Shown: piece after piece, positions 1-6,217 of the stretch | Position numbering within the stretch: position 1 is the stretch's first letter | Layout of the letters: the number at the start of each line of letters is the position of its first letter | Assembly (NCBI GenBank): GCA_014523695.1 | Contig: JAATVS010000093.1 | Coordinates: forward strand, 1 to 8,149 | DNA length: 8,149 nucleotides | Reading direction: 5' to 3' | DNA from: Nitrososphaerales archaeon TH5895 | GTDB taxonomy: Archaea; Thermoproteota; Nitrososphaeria; Nitrososphaerales; Nitrososphaeraceae | Translations under genes and position numbers: made by a program | The notes under the pieces: generated by a model | The model's database searches: none | The model's input: the letters and a program-made list of their open reading frames with translations, nothing else | What the model was told of the DNA's origin: nothing

Positions 1-328
1 AATATAGCAAAATTATATCGATGCTTGAATCTGGCAAACCTGTGTTACCACCGGTTAGAACAGTTGTAATATTCTTAAGTCCTTTCTTTGATGCAGATTT
101 CTGTATCTGTTTTATCGCCAGTGGATGGATATCTGCTGCAATGACCGTTCCATCTTTGCCTACCATCTCTGCGGCTGCCATTGTGAAGCTACCTGGTCCA
201 CATCCATAGTCTAGAATTGATACACCGTTTCCAATACCTTCTATCTTGTTTAGAATCTTTCTTGGTCGTAGGAATGCATCCCGAAATTTCAAAATAAAGT
301 ACATGGATTTGAAACTGAAGGCACTCAT
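1..328 (-). CDS. Class I SAM-dependent methyltransferase, N-terminal part (runs off window)
   Basis: The minus strand encodes 109 residues before the window edge, starting at an ATG (326-328); a second in-frame Met at residue 9 is an alternative start. After about 35 residues with several basic and aromatic positions comes the Rossmann-fold SAM-binding motif I, ILDYGCGPGSF (residues 38-48). A post-I acidic residue follows in VIAADIHP (62-69), and then motif II-like DSSIDIILLY at the edge. This is the order seen in UbiE/Methyltransf_11 or _25 type small-molecule methyltransferases, which transfer a methyl group from S-adenosylmethionine. The substrate-binding C-terminal half lies outside the window, so the acceptor cannot be named. 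No clear TATA box is placed 25-30 bp upstream; AT-rich TAAATAAA-like sequence lies 40-46 bp upstream. The family assignment is solid, the specific role unknown. Confidence 0.9.
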   Translation of the reverse strand, partial: MSAFSFKSMYFILKFRDAFLRPRKILNKIEGIGNGVSILDYGCGPGSFTMAAAEMVGKDGTVIAADIHPLAIKQIQKSASKKGLKNITTVLTGGNTGLPDSSIDIILLY

Positions 329-565
329 GGGTTTGTCAGACAATTAGTAAAGATTTCAATTCCTGTTTATTTACAAGTACATATAGGAGAGGTTGGCATG
401 CAAATCAAAATTGTCATCGCGCATCATCCAAACTTGCTATAGCGGCTAAAATTCCTCCATGACAGGGTTTCCGTTCAGTTTGATTTTGCTCATGAAGTAG
501 TACAGGCATTACAATTTATAAATATGTAAGGGAGTGAAAGTATAGTTATAATAGTGCGGTAGCCG
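329..565. other. Intergenic spacer, no supported gene
   Basis: This stretch between the methyltransferase start and the ester cyclase remnant has no long ORF on either strand. A plus-strand ATG at about 398 opens a frame that hits a stop after 14 codons. The upstream promoter of the methyltransferase must lie at its left end. Nothing else is recognised. Confidence 0.5.
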
Positions 566-960
566 TTATAGAGGGGAACACAAACTATCATCAGCCGACG
601 ATTCCTGGACTACTGCTTGGGTAATTTGTGAAGATCTAAGGCCCTTCCATGCCTTGAATAGTGGTTCGTACTGTGTAGAGGTGAGCCCACCAGACCGAGC
701 TGCATCATAAAAGTGAGATCATCTCGAATTACCCTGTGTTTCATCATTACCAATCCTGGGTATTTGTATTGCTTGATATGCAATTTTGCGTCCTGTTGGA
801 GAAATAGCAAAGAAATTTCCTAAGTGTTCTCTGGTTACGATCAAGGTCGAAATAACCTCATTTTCTGATGCAATGATTTCTAGCTACTCATTATAAAGAT
901 TAGGAAAAGCAGTTCGCAAGCCGAATATAGATATCACCAGCCGATCGATAAATCTCCGTT
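566..960 (-). pseudogene. Decayed ester cyclase / SnoaL-like polyketide cyclase
   Basis: Reading the minus strand with frame changes gives a recognisable ester cyclase (SnoaL-like, NTF2-fold) sequence. GLRTAFPNLYNE matches the usual MFRTAFPDL region, then comes an in-frame TAG (884-886). The same frame continues through IVTREHLGNFFAISPTGRK, matching the family's RGTHQGEFFGIPPTGK, and AYQAIQIPRIGN, matching the IDIFRI strand. A frameshift at about 735-752 leads into KHRVIRDDLTFMMQLGL, equivalent to the terminal EHW..D....QLGL helix. A second frameshift at about 675-690 leads to STQYEPLFKAWKGLRSSQ and a stop at 566-568. The N-terminal third is not recognisable. Functional members of this family are small enzymes of about 130-150 residues acting on polyketide-like or unknown substrates. 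One stop and two frameshifts in a frame-consistent alignment argue for a dead gene rather than chance; sequencing error is less likely because the N-terminus has also gone. Confidence 0.75.
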
Positions 961-1004
961 CTTTCGAGCTAGGAACTTCATATAATTTTGGGAATTGTCA
1001 CTCT

Positions 1005-1550
1005 TTAAATTGCATCCGTCCTAGGAGATTCATCACTTCTGTGAGAAAAGGCATTGAACGATTTGTAGGTCTCAGTCCAATAATAACTCCACATTTTTTC
1101 ATACTGCAAACACTGCTCATAATACATGGAAGATAGTCTACTAGACACCGATAAGATGTCTACGCCTAATTTGGCAAACGAATACCAGGACTTTCCAACA
1201 ATATCTGAAACTATATACAAAGGATAGTTTTCAGAACGATAAATGTTTTTTTCATTGTTAGTCTCGTTGTCAATTACCTTGACATTCTCAGTCGCAGTTG
1301 ATTCATTTGATGATACCGTGCCCTGTTGTGTTGGGTCTTGGGATTTAGGTACGATATTCTTGGAGTCTACTTTATCAATCGATTCATCTTCTGTTACAAG
1401 GGAGTTTGCATTTACGCAGTCAACATGAACCTTCACTTCTGTGACAAATCCGCAGGAGGAGCATTTAAAATCCAATGCTTCTTGGCAAAATTCGCAGTAT
1501 GAAAATGGAACAAATGATGATCCACATTTGATACAGTTAGTAGCACCCAA
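1005..1550 (-). CDS. Double zinc-ribbon protein with acidic linker and aromatic-rich C-terminus
   Basis: A 181-residue protein of unknown function. Two zinc-binding knuckle pairs sit at the N-terminus: C6-x2-C9 with C19-x2-C22, then C30-x2-C33 with H42-x2-C45. Residues about 46-105 are a hydrophilic, Asp/Glu/Asn/Ser/Thr-rich linker that is probably disordered. Residues about 106-181 are predicted helical and unusually rich in Tyr, Trp and Phe (for example YEKMWSYYWTETYKSF), which suggests a protein-binding or membrane-surface amphipathic segment. There is no ATG upstream of the zinc ribbon: the frame is closed by TAA four codons before the TTG used here. So TTG at 1548-1550 is the only reasonable start, with a weak AT-rich element about 27 bp upstream. 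It is not a recognised enzyme. Zinc ribbons of this kind mediate nucleic-acid or protein contacts; the role here is open. Confidence 0.75.
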   Translation of the reverse strand: MGATNCIKCGSSFVPFSYCEFCQEALDFKCSSCGFVTEVKVHVDCVNANSLVTEDESIDKVDSKNIVPKSQDPTQQGTVSSNESTATENVKVIDNETNNEKNIYRSENYPLYIVSDIVGKSWYSFAKLGVDILSVSSRLSSMYYEQCLQYEKMWSYYWTETYKSFNAFSHRSDESPRTDAI

Positions 1551-2284
1551 TGCAACACTTTATCGATTGACTTACTAATGAACCTTGTGCTATCCTTAGT
1601 TCACTTAGGAAACCTGATAAAAAAGATCCATTTCTGAATGGATTACAATCTAAAGGCAACGCTTAAACTCTTGTAAGTTCTTCAAATACTCGTACAATCC
1701 AGTATTAGAACCTAAAGATCACCTAGAAGAGTATATCTTTATACAGATAACAAATGTATATCAAATAGACATACGGTATAATTATACCACTTCCTCCTCT
1801 TATAACTTTCGTATACGGTAGTTGGAATTGCGAAAGTCTCGATGTATCTGTGACAGACAGATATAATAATAATCTAGAGCTACGTTTAAGGTTCATGCAA
1901 ACTTGTTAGTCATCTAATCAGAGAATAAATAAGTACTATCACCATTCTATATGTCTCTGGAGTTTCTGATGGTCCGATCACAAACCGTCTTTGAGGTAGA
2001 GATACTCGCCGCAATAACAAACGTAAATAGTTGTTTTTCTTTATACTCGTATTGACCTCAGAATATTATCTCGACCAAATTAAGAAAAGTGTCACATTTA
2101 TATTTGAATGTAAAAGTGAGATTCAGCCTCTTTGGTAAAGGAATCTTTGCCACTGTAAAAAAAGAGAATGGGGAAATAATCTATTTGTGACAGCAAAACA
2201 GGTTCCACTGGGCATTATGAAAAGCTACATGAACGAATTCAGATTAGGCTAAATAACAGAAAGGTATCTCAGATCATTTAAAAC
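1551..2284. other. Long AT-rich intergenic region, no convincing gene
   Basis: About 730 bases without a supported coding region. Short open stretches exist, such as a 35-codon plus-strand frame from an ATG at 1951 and a minus-strand frame of about 22 codons ending YEYLKNLQEFKRCL near 1660-1715. None has a promoter plus start codon in the right place or a recognisable family. The stretch contains a perfect 14-bp palindrome (listed separately) and several TATA-like strings. No tRNA-like or structured RNA was recognised. Given the gene remnants on either side, it may be decayed coding sequence, but I could not identify a parent. Confidence 0.5.
1775..1788. repeat. Perfect 14-bp AT-rich palindrome
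   Basis: GGTATAATTATACC reads identically on both strands with no spacer. Symmetric sites of this size can be operators for dimeric regulators, but no gene start lies within a useful distance on either strand, so a role is not supported. It may be chance in an AT-rich spacer. Confidence 0.4.
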
Positions 2285-2617
2285 TTAGCCTATGCGAGCT
2301 GGATTTCGAATTTCACAGTGATAAGTGTGTAGATTTAGCTGCCATTCAAATAGGACCATGACTCGTTCTTCAGAATACCACACAGCAATTTCGTTTGCTG
2401 TTTCACTTGGAACACGAATTAGTTCAAGTTTTATGCCTACAACTTCAATGTCTAACTTCTGGTCAAAGGTTTTGTTTGGTGCCAAGAATGTAAAAGGACG
2501 AAACCCTTCACTGTGACGTCCCAAACCATCATTAAGGTTACCCATATCAGAACTAATGGACAGATTCAATCTTAATCTAAAACGAATAAAATGAAGTTTA
2601 TTTAAACTGCACTGCAA
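2285..2617 (-). pseudogene. Fragment of alkyl-sulfatase-type metallo-beta-lactamase-fold hydrolase
   Basis: The minus strand carries 110 open codons. From about residue 8 onwards they resemble an internal part of BDS1/SdsA/YjcS-type alkyl sulfatases and related MBL-fold hydrolases. FRLRLNLSISSDMGNLNDGLG corresponds to the region ending in the conserved GxGLG; the P-x-KTFDQKLDIEVVGIKLELI strands correspond to the T..I.GV.I.F block. SETANEIAVWYSEERVMVLFE followed by LHTYHCEIRNPAR corresponds to the EAPAEM..YFP...AL..AE...THTLHN..TLRG segment. Intact enzymes are several hundred residues long and carry an upstream HxHxDH zinc motif, which is absent here, as is the C-terminal dimerisation and SCP2-like part. 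No good promoter is seen, and the frame stops right after the homologous block. A truncated, non-functional remnant is the best reading; a small stand-alone protein is possible but less likely. Confidence 0.6.
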
Positions 2618-2783
2618 TCTTACTGTTACCTAAAAGTAGGATGGAGTAGGAACATTAGGTACTACCACTACCGTAAGTTATCTTTTGTCGTATTTTAATA
2701 TTTTCAAGTGGGAGACTATATTACACCCAGGTCAGGAACAAATAAAGGTAAAAGGAAAATTGGCCATCCTGCAATCTATCATG

Positions 2784-4163
2784 TTAACTCATATCCTTCA
2801 TTTGCCTCATTAGAGGATCTGTTATGCTCTCCTTGACGAGTGTCGGAAGATCACCGATATCCCGCCAATCTTTGCCCAATTCCAAATCAAGGGATTTGAA
2901 ATTTTGCGGAATCAAATTAGGTTGTGATGGGGGATCAACATGTGCAGATTTAGTATCCTGCTGAGGGGATGATGCGGGTGCCAGGGCGCTCAAAACGGTC
3001 TTCATTTCTCTCACCTCATAGCCAGGAGTATTCCTAACTTTTGCTTCCGTTTTAGTGGACATGGGCATCTTAGATGTTGAATTGAAGAAGTCAGGAAAAA
3101 TCTGTTTCAGTGGTGACATATCTACTCCGCTTAACCTGTCTCTCTCAGACTTGAGTTCTGCAACACGGTTCCTTAACCAAATATAATCGTAGTAATGATC
3201 TTGAAGATCGTCGAAGAATTTTTTTACGGCGGCATTGGGGGTTAATCCCTCTTGTGTAGCAACTTCAGCTAGAAGGTATCTCAATTGTTTGAATTCGGGT
3301 AATCCAAAACCGATATCATTAAGGTAACTTAGCACCTTGACACTTTGAGAATTCATAGCGAGTTGCAGCTCAAGGTCCCTGTTTTTTGTGTCTAGCCCCT
3401 CTAACTTCAATTGAGCCATATTTACTCGAAGCTCTATATCAGCACAGACTTTGAATATCTCTTCAAATTTGGAAAATTCTTCTGATATTTCAAAGACATC
3501 ATAGCCTCGTTCCTTCAACAATATAGCGGCAGACACAAACCGGGGGACGCTTTCAAATTGAAGTCCTTTTGTCTTAAGTGCCTGCAAAAGCTCCGAATCC
3601 CATCGTAGCTCCGATTCTATCTCTAATTTTTTAAGTTGAAGATCATGTATAATTCCTTCCAGGTCCTTTTTCTGGGAATTCAAAGTAGGGATTTCCTCAT
3701 TAAGTTTTCCCATTTCTTGTTTCTTCTTTTCGATGATTTCTTCGATCTGAGGTATAGAAGTTAATTCATGCCTTCCTCGATTTCTGTCAAGAAAAGAGTG
3801 CAGCTCATCAAGTTGTTTGAAAATATGAACTGGATCATGACCGGCTTGCACATATTTTTTTGAAATATCGGTCAGAAATCTTTCATGATCATCTTCTTCT
3901 GCTCCCATCCTTTTCATAATCATGATTATTCTGTGCCCTTGTGCGCACTGCTCTGCAGTGGTGCCCGTTTTCGATAATGTGATCGCCAAAGCCCTTAGCA
4001 GTTCTGCGCGTTGTGGACCATGTTGGTTAGTAAACTCTTTCACAATACTGCTGACTGCACCCTCGCTAATCCCATACTTTATTGCCGTTACTCGCCTAGA
4101 ATCACCGGACAACCAACTGTCGATTACTCCGAACCTTGTGACTTCGGGTATTTTTGCTGGCAT
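2784..4163 (-). CDS. Helix-turn-helix and coiled-coil protein, putative DNA-binding regulator
   Basis: A 459-residue protein with an N-terminal helix-turn-helix at about residues 8-44. A first helix, VIDSWLSGDSRRVTAIKYG, leads through the turn GISEGAVS into the recognition helix SSIVKEF, the layout of resolvase/transposase-like HTH domains used to read repeated or palindromic sites. A helical region follows (50-135), then long heptad-rich coiled coils at about 138-205 and 230-275, a mixed helical part to about 345 and a Pro/Ser-rich tail to 459. I associate this architecture with a family of uncharacterised proteins common in Nitrososphaeria. The long coiled coil suggests dimers or higher oligomers. 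No enzymatic motif is visible. The ATG at 4161-4163 lies 28 bp after the centre of a TATA-like box, fitting a leaderless mRNA, and a 21-bp repeat array lies just beyond that box, hinting at autoregulation. Function and target are inferred only. Confidence 0.85.
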   Translation of the reverse strand: MPAKIPEVTRFGVIDSWLSGDSRRVTAIKYGISEGAVSSIVKEFTNQHGPQRAELLRALAITLSKTGTTAEQCAQGHRIIMIMKRMGAEEDDHERFLTDISKKYVQAGHDPVHIFKQLDELHSFLDRNRGRHELTSIPQIEEIIEKKKQEMGKLNEEIPTLNSQKKDLEGIIHDLQLKKLEIESELRWDSELLQALKTKGLQFESVPRFVSAAILLKERGYDVFEISEEFSKFEEIFKVCADIELRVNMAQLKLEGLDTKNRDLELQLAMNSQSVKVLSYLNDIGFGLPEFKQLRYLLAEVATQEGLTPNAAVKKFFDDLQDHYYDYIWLRNRVAELKSERDRLSGVDMSPLKQIFPDFFNSTSKMPMSTKTEAKVRNTPGYEVREMKTVLSALAPASSPQQDTKSAHVDPPSQPNLIPQNFKSLDLELGKDWRDIGDLPTLVKESITDPLMRQMKDMS

Positions 4164-4164
4164 T

Positions 4165-4190
4165 TAAGACATTATTGGCGCCTAGTCTTA
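4165..4190 (-). promoter_or_regulatory. Inverted repeat over core promoter of the HTH gene
   Basis: TAAGAC (4165-4170) and its complement GTCTTA (4185-4190) form 6-bp arms with a 14-bp spacer that contains the palindrome GGCGCC (4177-4182). The element lies between the TATA-like box and the start codon and partly overlaps the box, where a bound repressor would block initiation. It is short, so chance is a real alternative. Confidence 0.3.
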
Positions 4191-4195
4191 TGTAT
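4187..4195 (-). promoter_or_regulatory. TATA-like box of the HTH/coiled-coil gene
   Basis: ATACATAAG on the minus strand is centred 28 bp upstream of the ATG at 4163. Archaeal transcription usually starts about 25-28 bp downstream of the TATA centre, so the transcript would begin at or next to the start codon (leaderless). Confidence 0.55.
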
Positions 4196-4203
4196 GTGGC
4201 GGT

Positions 4204-4302
4204 GGTCAGATAGGTCAAATAAGATGTCAAACAGGTCAAATAAGAGGTCAAACAGGTCAAATAAGAGGTCAAACAGGTCAAATAAGAGGTCAAACAGGTC
4301 AG
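4204..4302. repeat. 21-bp tandem repeat array upstream of the HTH gene
   Basis: Four full 21-bp units begin at 4212, 4233, 4254 and 4275, with partial units at both ends (4204-4211 and 4296-4302). Each unit on the plus strand is AGGTCAAATAAG followed by AGGTCAAAC, so the core AGGTCAAA recurs at alternating 12- and 9-bp steps; only one base differs (ATGTCAAAC in the first unit, 4225). Twenty-one bp is two turns of B-DNA, so equivalent sites would all face the same side. The array ends 8 bp upstream of the TATA-like box of the minus-strand HTH gene, in the position of an upstream activator or operator array. Because 21 is a multiple of three, the repeat keeps several frames open (RSNK or LTCLTSY repeats); I regard those frames as artefacts. 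Confidence 0.9.
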
Positions 4303-4322
4303 AACAATCTTTCTGAAGGGCA

Positions 4323-4700
4323 TTGTTAGCCGATAAATTATCGCTTCTATTCACCATCTTCGTCGTCCATAATATACGATCAAAATATGAGCGTCATTCA
4401 GGCGTTCCGGTACATTGCTTGACAGAGGGATCGGATCTAAATATGGCGATTGAAATGGAGGTAAGGAATTCTCATTGCTCTGAACCATATCAGAGTTTCT
4501 GTTCGGCTATTATGTTGATAATGGACCCTCGCTTACAGGTATCACAAGAAGCAACATTGAAAGCCATTTTAAAAAAATGTGGTAGACCTATGGTACAAGA
4601 CAACGGGGTAATGAAATCAATCATGCATCGTACAAATCATTTTAAACTTGTTCATATTTGGCTTAAGGGTCTAACTCATAATAATCATAGGAGGATGTAG
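4323..4700 (+). CDS. Doubtful hypothetical ORF
   Basis: A plus-strand frame of 125 codons from a TTG, or 85 codons from the internal ATG at 4443. It resembles no family I recognise. It has scattered Met, His and Cys residues, no transmembrane segment and no clear domain pattern. No TATA-like box lies 25-30 bp upstream of either start. The open length is somewhat more than expected by chance at this base composition, so it could be a small lineage-specific gene or the decayed remains of one. The rest of this spacer, up to 4831, holds nothing else I can identify. Confidence 0.25.
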   Translation: MLADKLSLLFTIFVVHNIRSKYERHSGVPVHCLTEGSDLNMAIEMEVRNSHCSEPYQSFCSAIMLIMDPRLQVSQEATLKAILKKCGRPMVQDNGVMKSIMHRTNHFKLVHIWLKGLTHNNHRRM

Positions 4701-4831
4701 ACTGGAATCGATTGATTCTGAGCAGAACCCGTGTTATGCATTATGATAAGTTTGAGATTATTCTATCACCTAAAGTTGCAGTTTGATCCTACAGAAAACA
4801 CAATTTTCAGAGCTAGTCGAATATCCAGAAA

Positions 4832-5911
4832 TTAATATGCTTCTTCGATATATCCTGGTTTTTGCTGGCTAATCATTTTTGATAATCCATTCATATAGTT
4901 TTTGGCAAACGTAGTAACTGGTTGCGAGGAGTACCATATGCAGCCAAGAACTTTACAATCATGACAGGTTCTGGCAATGTCCCATTGGGGAGCGCTCCAA
5001 ATTTCTTCTATACTTTGCTCAAGGAGATTGTATGTATTTTGCGGACTATTAAATTTCCAACAAGGAACTAGGACTGTACCGTTACCATTAACAAAGACAC
5101 TTTTCCACACTCCACACTCATCAAAAAGTCCCCTTCCGTGTTCTATTATTTGCTCAAAGTACTGTGGGGGGATCATTATTTGAGGAGAAGCATGTTTTCT
5201 TCTATAGTCAAGGATACTTTCACATACCCTGACCATTGTCTGTCGATCTGGAAGCAGGGAATAACTGACATCAGATCGATCCTCTACAAAGGTAAAAGAA
5301 ACGGCATTTGACCCTAATTCCTTTGCTCTTTCAAAATAAGACTGGTTAATGAATTCCTCGGTATTATATTTAGTTATAACGCTATTAAAGTAGTGTGGTA
5401 TCTTATAGTCAGCCAAAAGATGTAGATTATTTATTACCCTACTATATACTTGTGGAGAAACGCCACGTACTTTGCAATACGATTCTTCGTGGACAGAATC
5501 AATACTGCAAGTGACAAACTGAACATATTTCTTTAATTCGGCAAGATCAATGGTGTGAAGTAATGAACAATTAGTGATCAGGGTAATAGGAATTTTTAGC
5601 TTGTAAATGTACCGAACAAGTTCCATAAAGTCAGGACGACTAGTCGGCTCACCTCCTTCGATGATGGACCAAATACAATATTTTGAAACCTTATCAAAAA
5701 TTAATTCCCATTGTTCTGTAGTCAAGTCATTTTTCTTTGCCACAGCAATTTGACTAATCTTATCAGCATCTCCAAAAGGACACATAGGACAATAGAAATT
5801 ACAGTAATGGGTTAAACTGAAAACTGCAATTAATGGACGCCTTCTTCCTAAAACTCTGTTGCCCGACCAATTGCCTAAAAGCTTGAGTGTGCGTATAGTG
5901 TCAACTGGCAT
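4832..5911 (-). CDS. Radical SAM protein with SPASM/twitch-like C-terminal cysteines
   Basis: A 359-residue radical SAM enzyme. The 4Fe-4S/SAM motif C37-x3-C41-x2-C44 lies in THYCNFYCPMCPF, and the GGEP motif is at 86-89 (EGGEPTSRPDF). Typical partial TIM-barrel strands follow: LITNCSLL (about 111-118) and CSIDSVHEESYCKVRG (135-150). The C-terminal part carries C266, C284, C316, C319 and C324 in the pattern CGVW...VPCW...TCHDC....C, as in SPASM or twitch domains that hold an auxiliary Fe-S cluster. Related enzymes include peptide-modifying, cofactor-forming and lipid-modifying types (the MoaA/PqqE/HpnH-like group). The substrate cannot be told from sequence, and no RiPP precursor or partner gene is seen next to it. 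A TATA-like TTAATATG about 27 bp upstream of the ATG (5909-5911) supports this start and a leaderless transcript. All three radical SAM cysteines are present, so activity is expected. Confidence 0.92.
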   Translation of the reverse strand: MPVDTIRTLKLLGNWSGNRVLGRRRPLIAVFSLTHYCNFYCPMCPFGDADKISQIAVAKKNDLTTEQWELIFDKVSKYCIWSIIEGGEPTSRPDFMELVRYIYKLKIPITLITNCSLLHTIDLAELKKYVQFVTCSIDSVHEESYCKVRGVSPQVYSRVINNLHLLADYKIPHYFNSVITKYNTEEFINQSYFERAKELGSNAVSFTFVEDRSDVSYSLLPDRQTMVRVCESILDYRRKHASPQIMIPPQYFEQIIEHGRGLFDECGVWKSVFVNGNGTVLVPCWKFNSPQNTYNLLEQSIEEIWSAPQWDIARTCHDCKVLGCIWYSSQPVTTFAKNYMNGLSKMISQQKPGYIEEAY

Positions 5912-5933
5912 TAGGTTTACAATATCATAGCAG

Positions 5934-5941
5934 CATATTAA
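5934..5941 (-). promoter_or_regulatory. TATA-like box of the radical SAM gene
   Basis: TTAATATG on the minus strand is centred about 27 bp before the ATG at 5911, the spacing expected for a leaderless archaeal transcript. There is no Shine-Dalgarno-like purine run in the gap. Confidence 0.5.
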
Positions 5942-6181
5942 GTTGCTGTCGTTATTAGTTGGATTTGTGACATTTTACATCTTAATCCATCATAAAATTT
6001 GAACTTCTGGGTTTCTACTAATCTAAAGTATGCTTCGATCTTCGTAGCAATAAATCTTCTTTCTCAATGTCATGGATTCTCTCCCAGAGACCTTCTGCAA
6101 CTGACTATTATTCCACTATACTAAATAATTCAAAGATAAGAGAGGACATGATTTTTCTACAGTTCGAAAGTTCAAAAATTT

Positions 6182-6190
6182 CTTTTTATT
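6182..6190 (+). promoter_or_regulatory. Possible TATA-like box of the membrane protein gene
   Basis: A T-rich CTTTTTATT is centred about 31 bp before the ATG at 6218. The match is weak, but the position favours 6218 over the upstream GTG (6194) as the start. Confidence 0.35.
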
Positions 6191-6217
6191 CTAGTGCTCC
6201 GCAAACATGAATGTACG

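Larger units (their letters stand above)
5912..6217. other. Divergent intergenic region
   Basis: About 300 bases separate the starts of the minus-strand radical SAM gene and the plus-strand membrane protein gene. It carries the promoter of each at its ends, and I see no ORF, RNA gene or repeat in the middle. Confidence 0.6.

Noticed and set aside
21..209. 62-codon plus-strand ORF at the left edge
   Set aside because: Antisense to the methyltransferase, whose SAM-binding motifs on the minus strand are unmistakable.
398..530. Plus-strand MQIKIVIAHHPNLL start resembling a response-regulator N-terminus
   Set aside because: It stops after 14 codons, and the sequence beyond the stop shows no convincing receiver-domain features.
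1951..2060. 35-codon plus-strand ORF from ATG 1951
   Set aside because: No TATA box at the right spacing, no family resemblance, and short enough to be chance.
4204..4302. CRISPR array
   Set aside because: The units are contiguous 21-bp tandem copies without unique spacers, and no cas genes are present.
4011..4357. Overlapping open frames across the 21-bp array encoding RSNK- or LTCLTSY-type repeats on both strands
   Set aside because: The repeat length is a multiple of three and its unit lacks stops in these frames, so open frames arise automatically; they also overlap the HTH gene's promoter and start.
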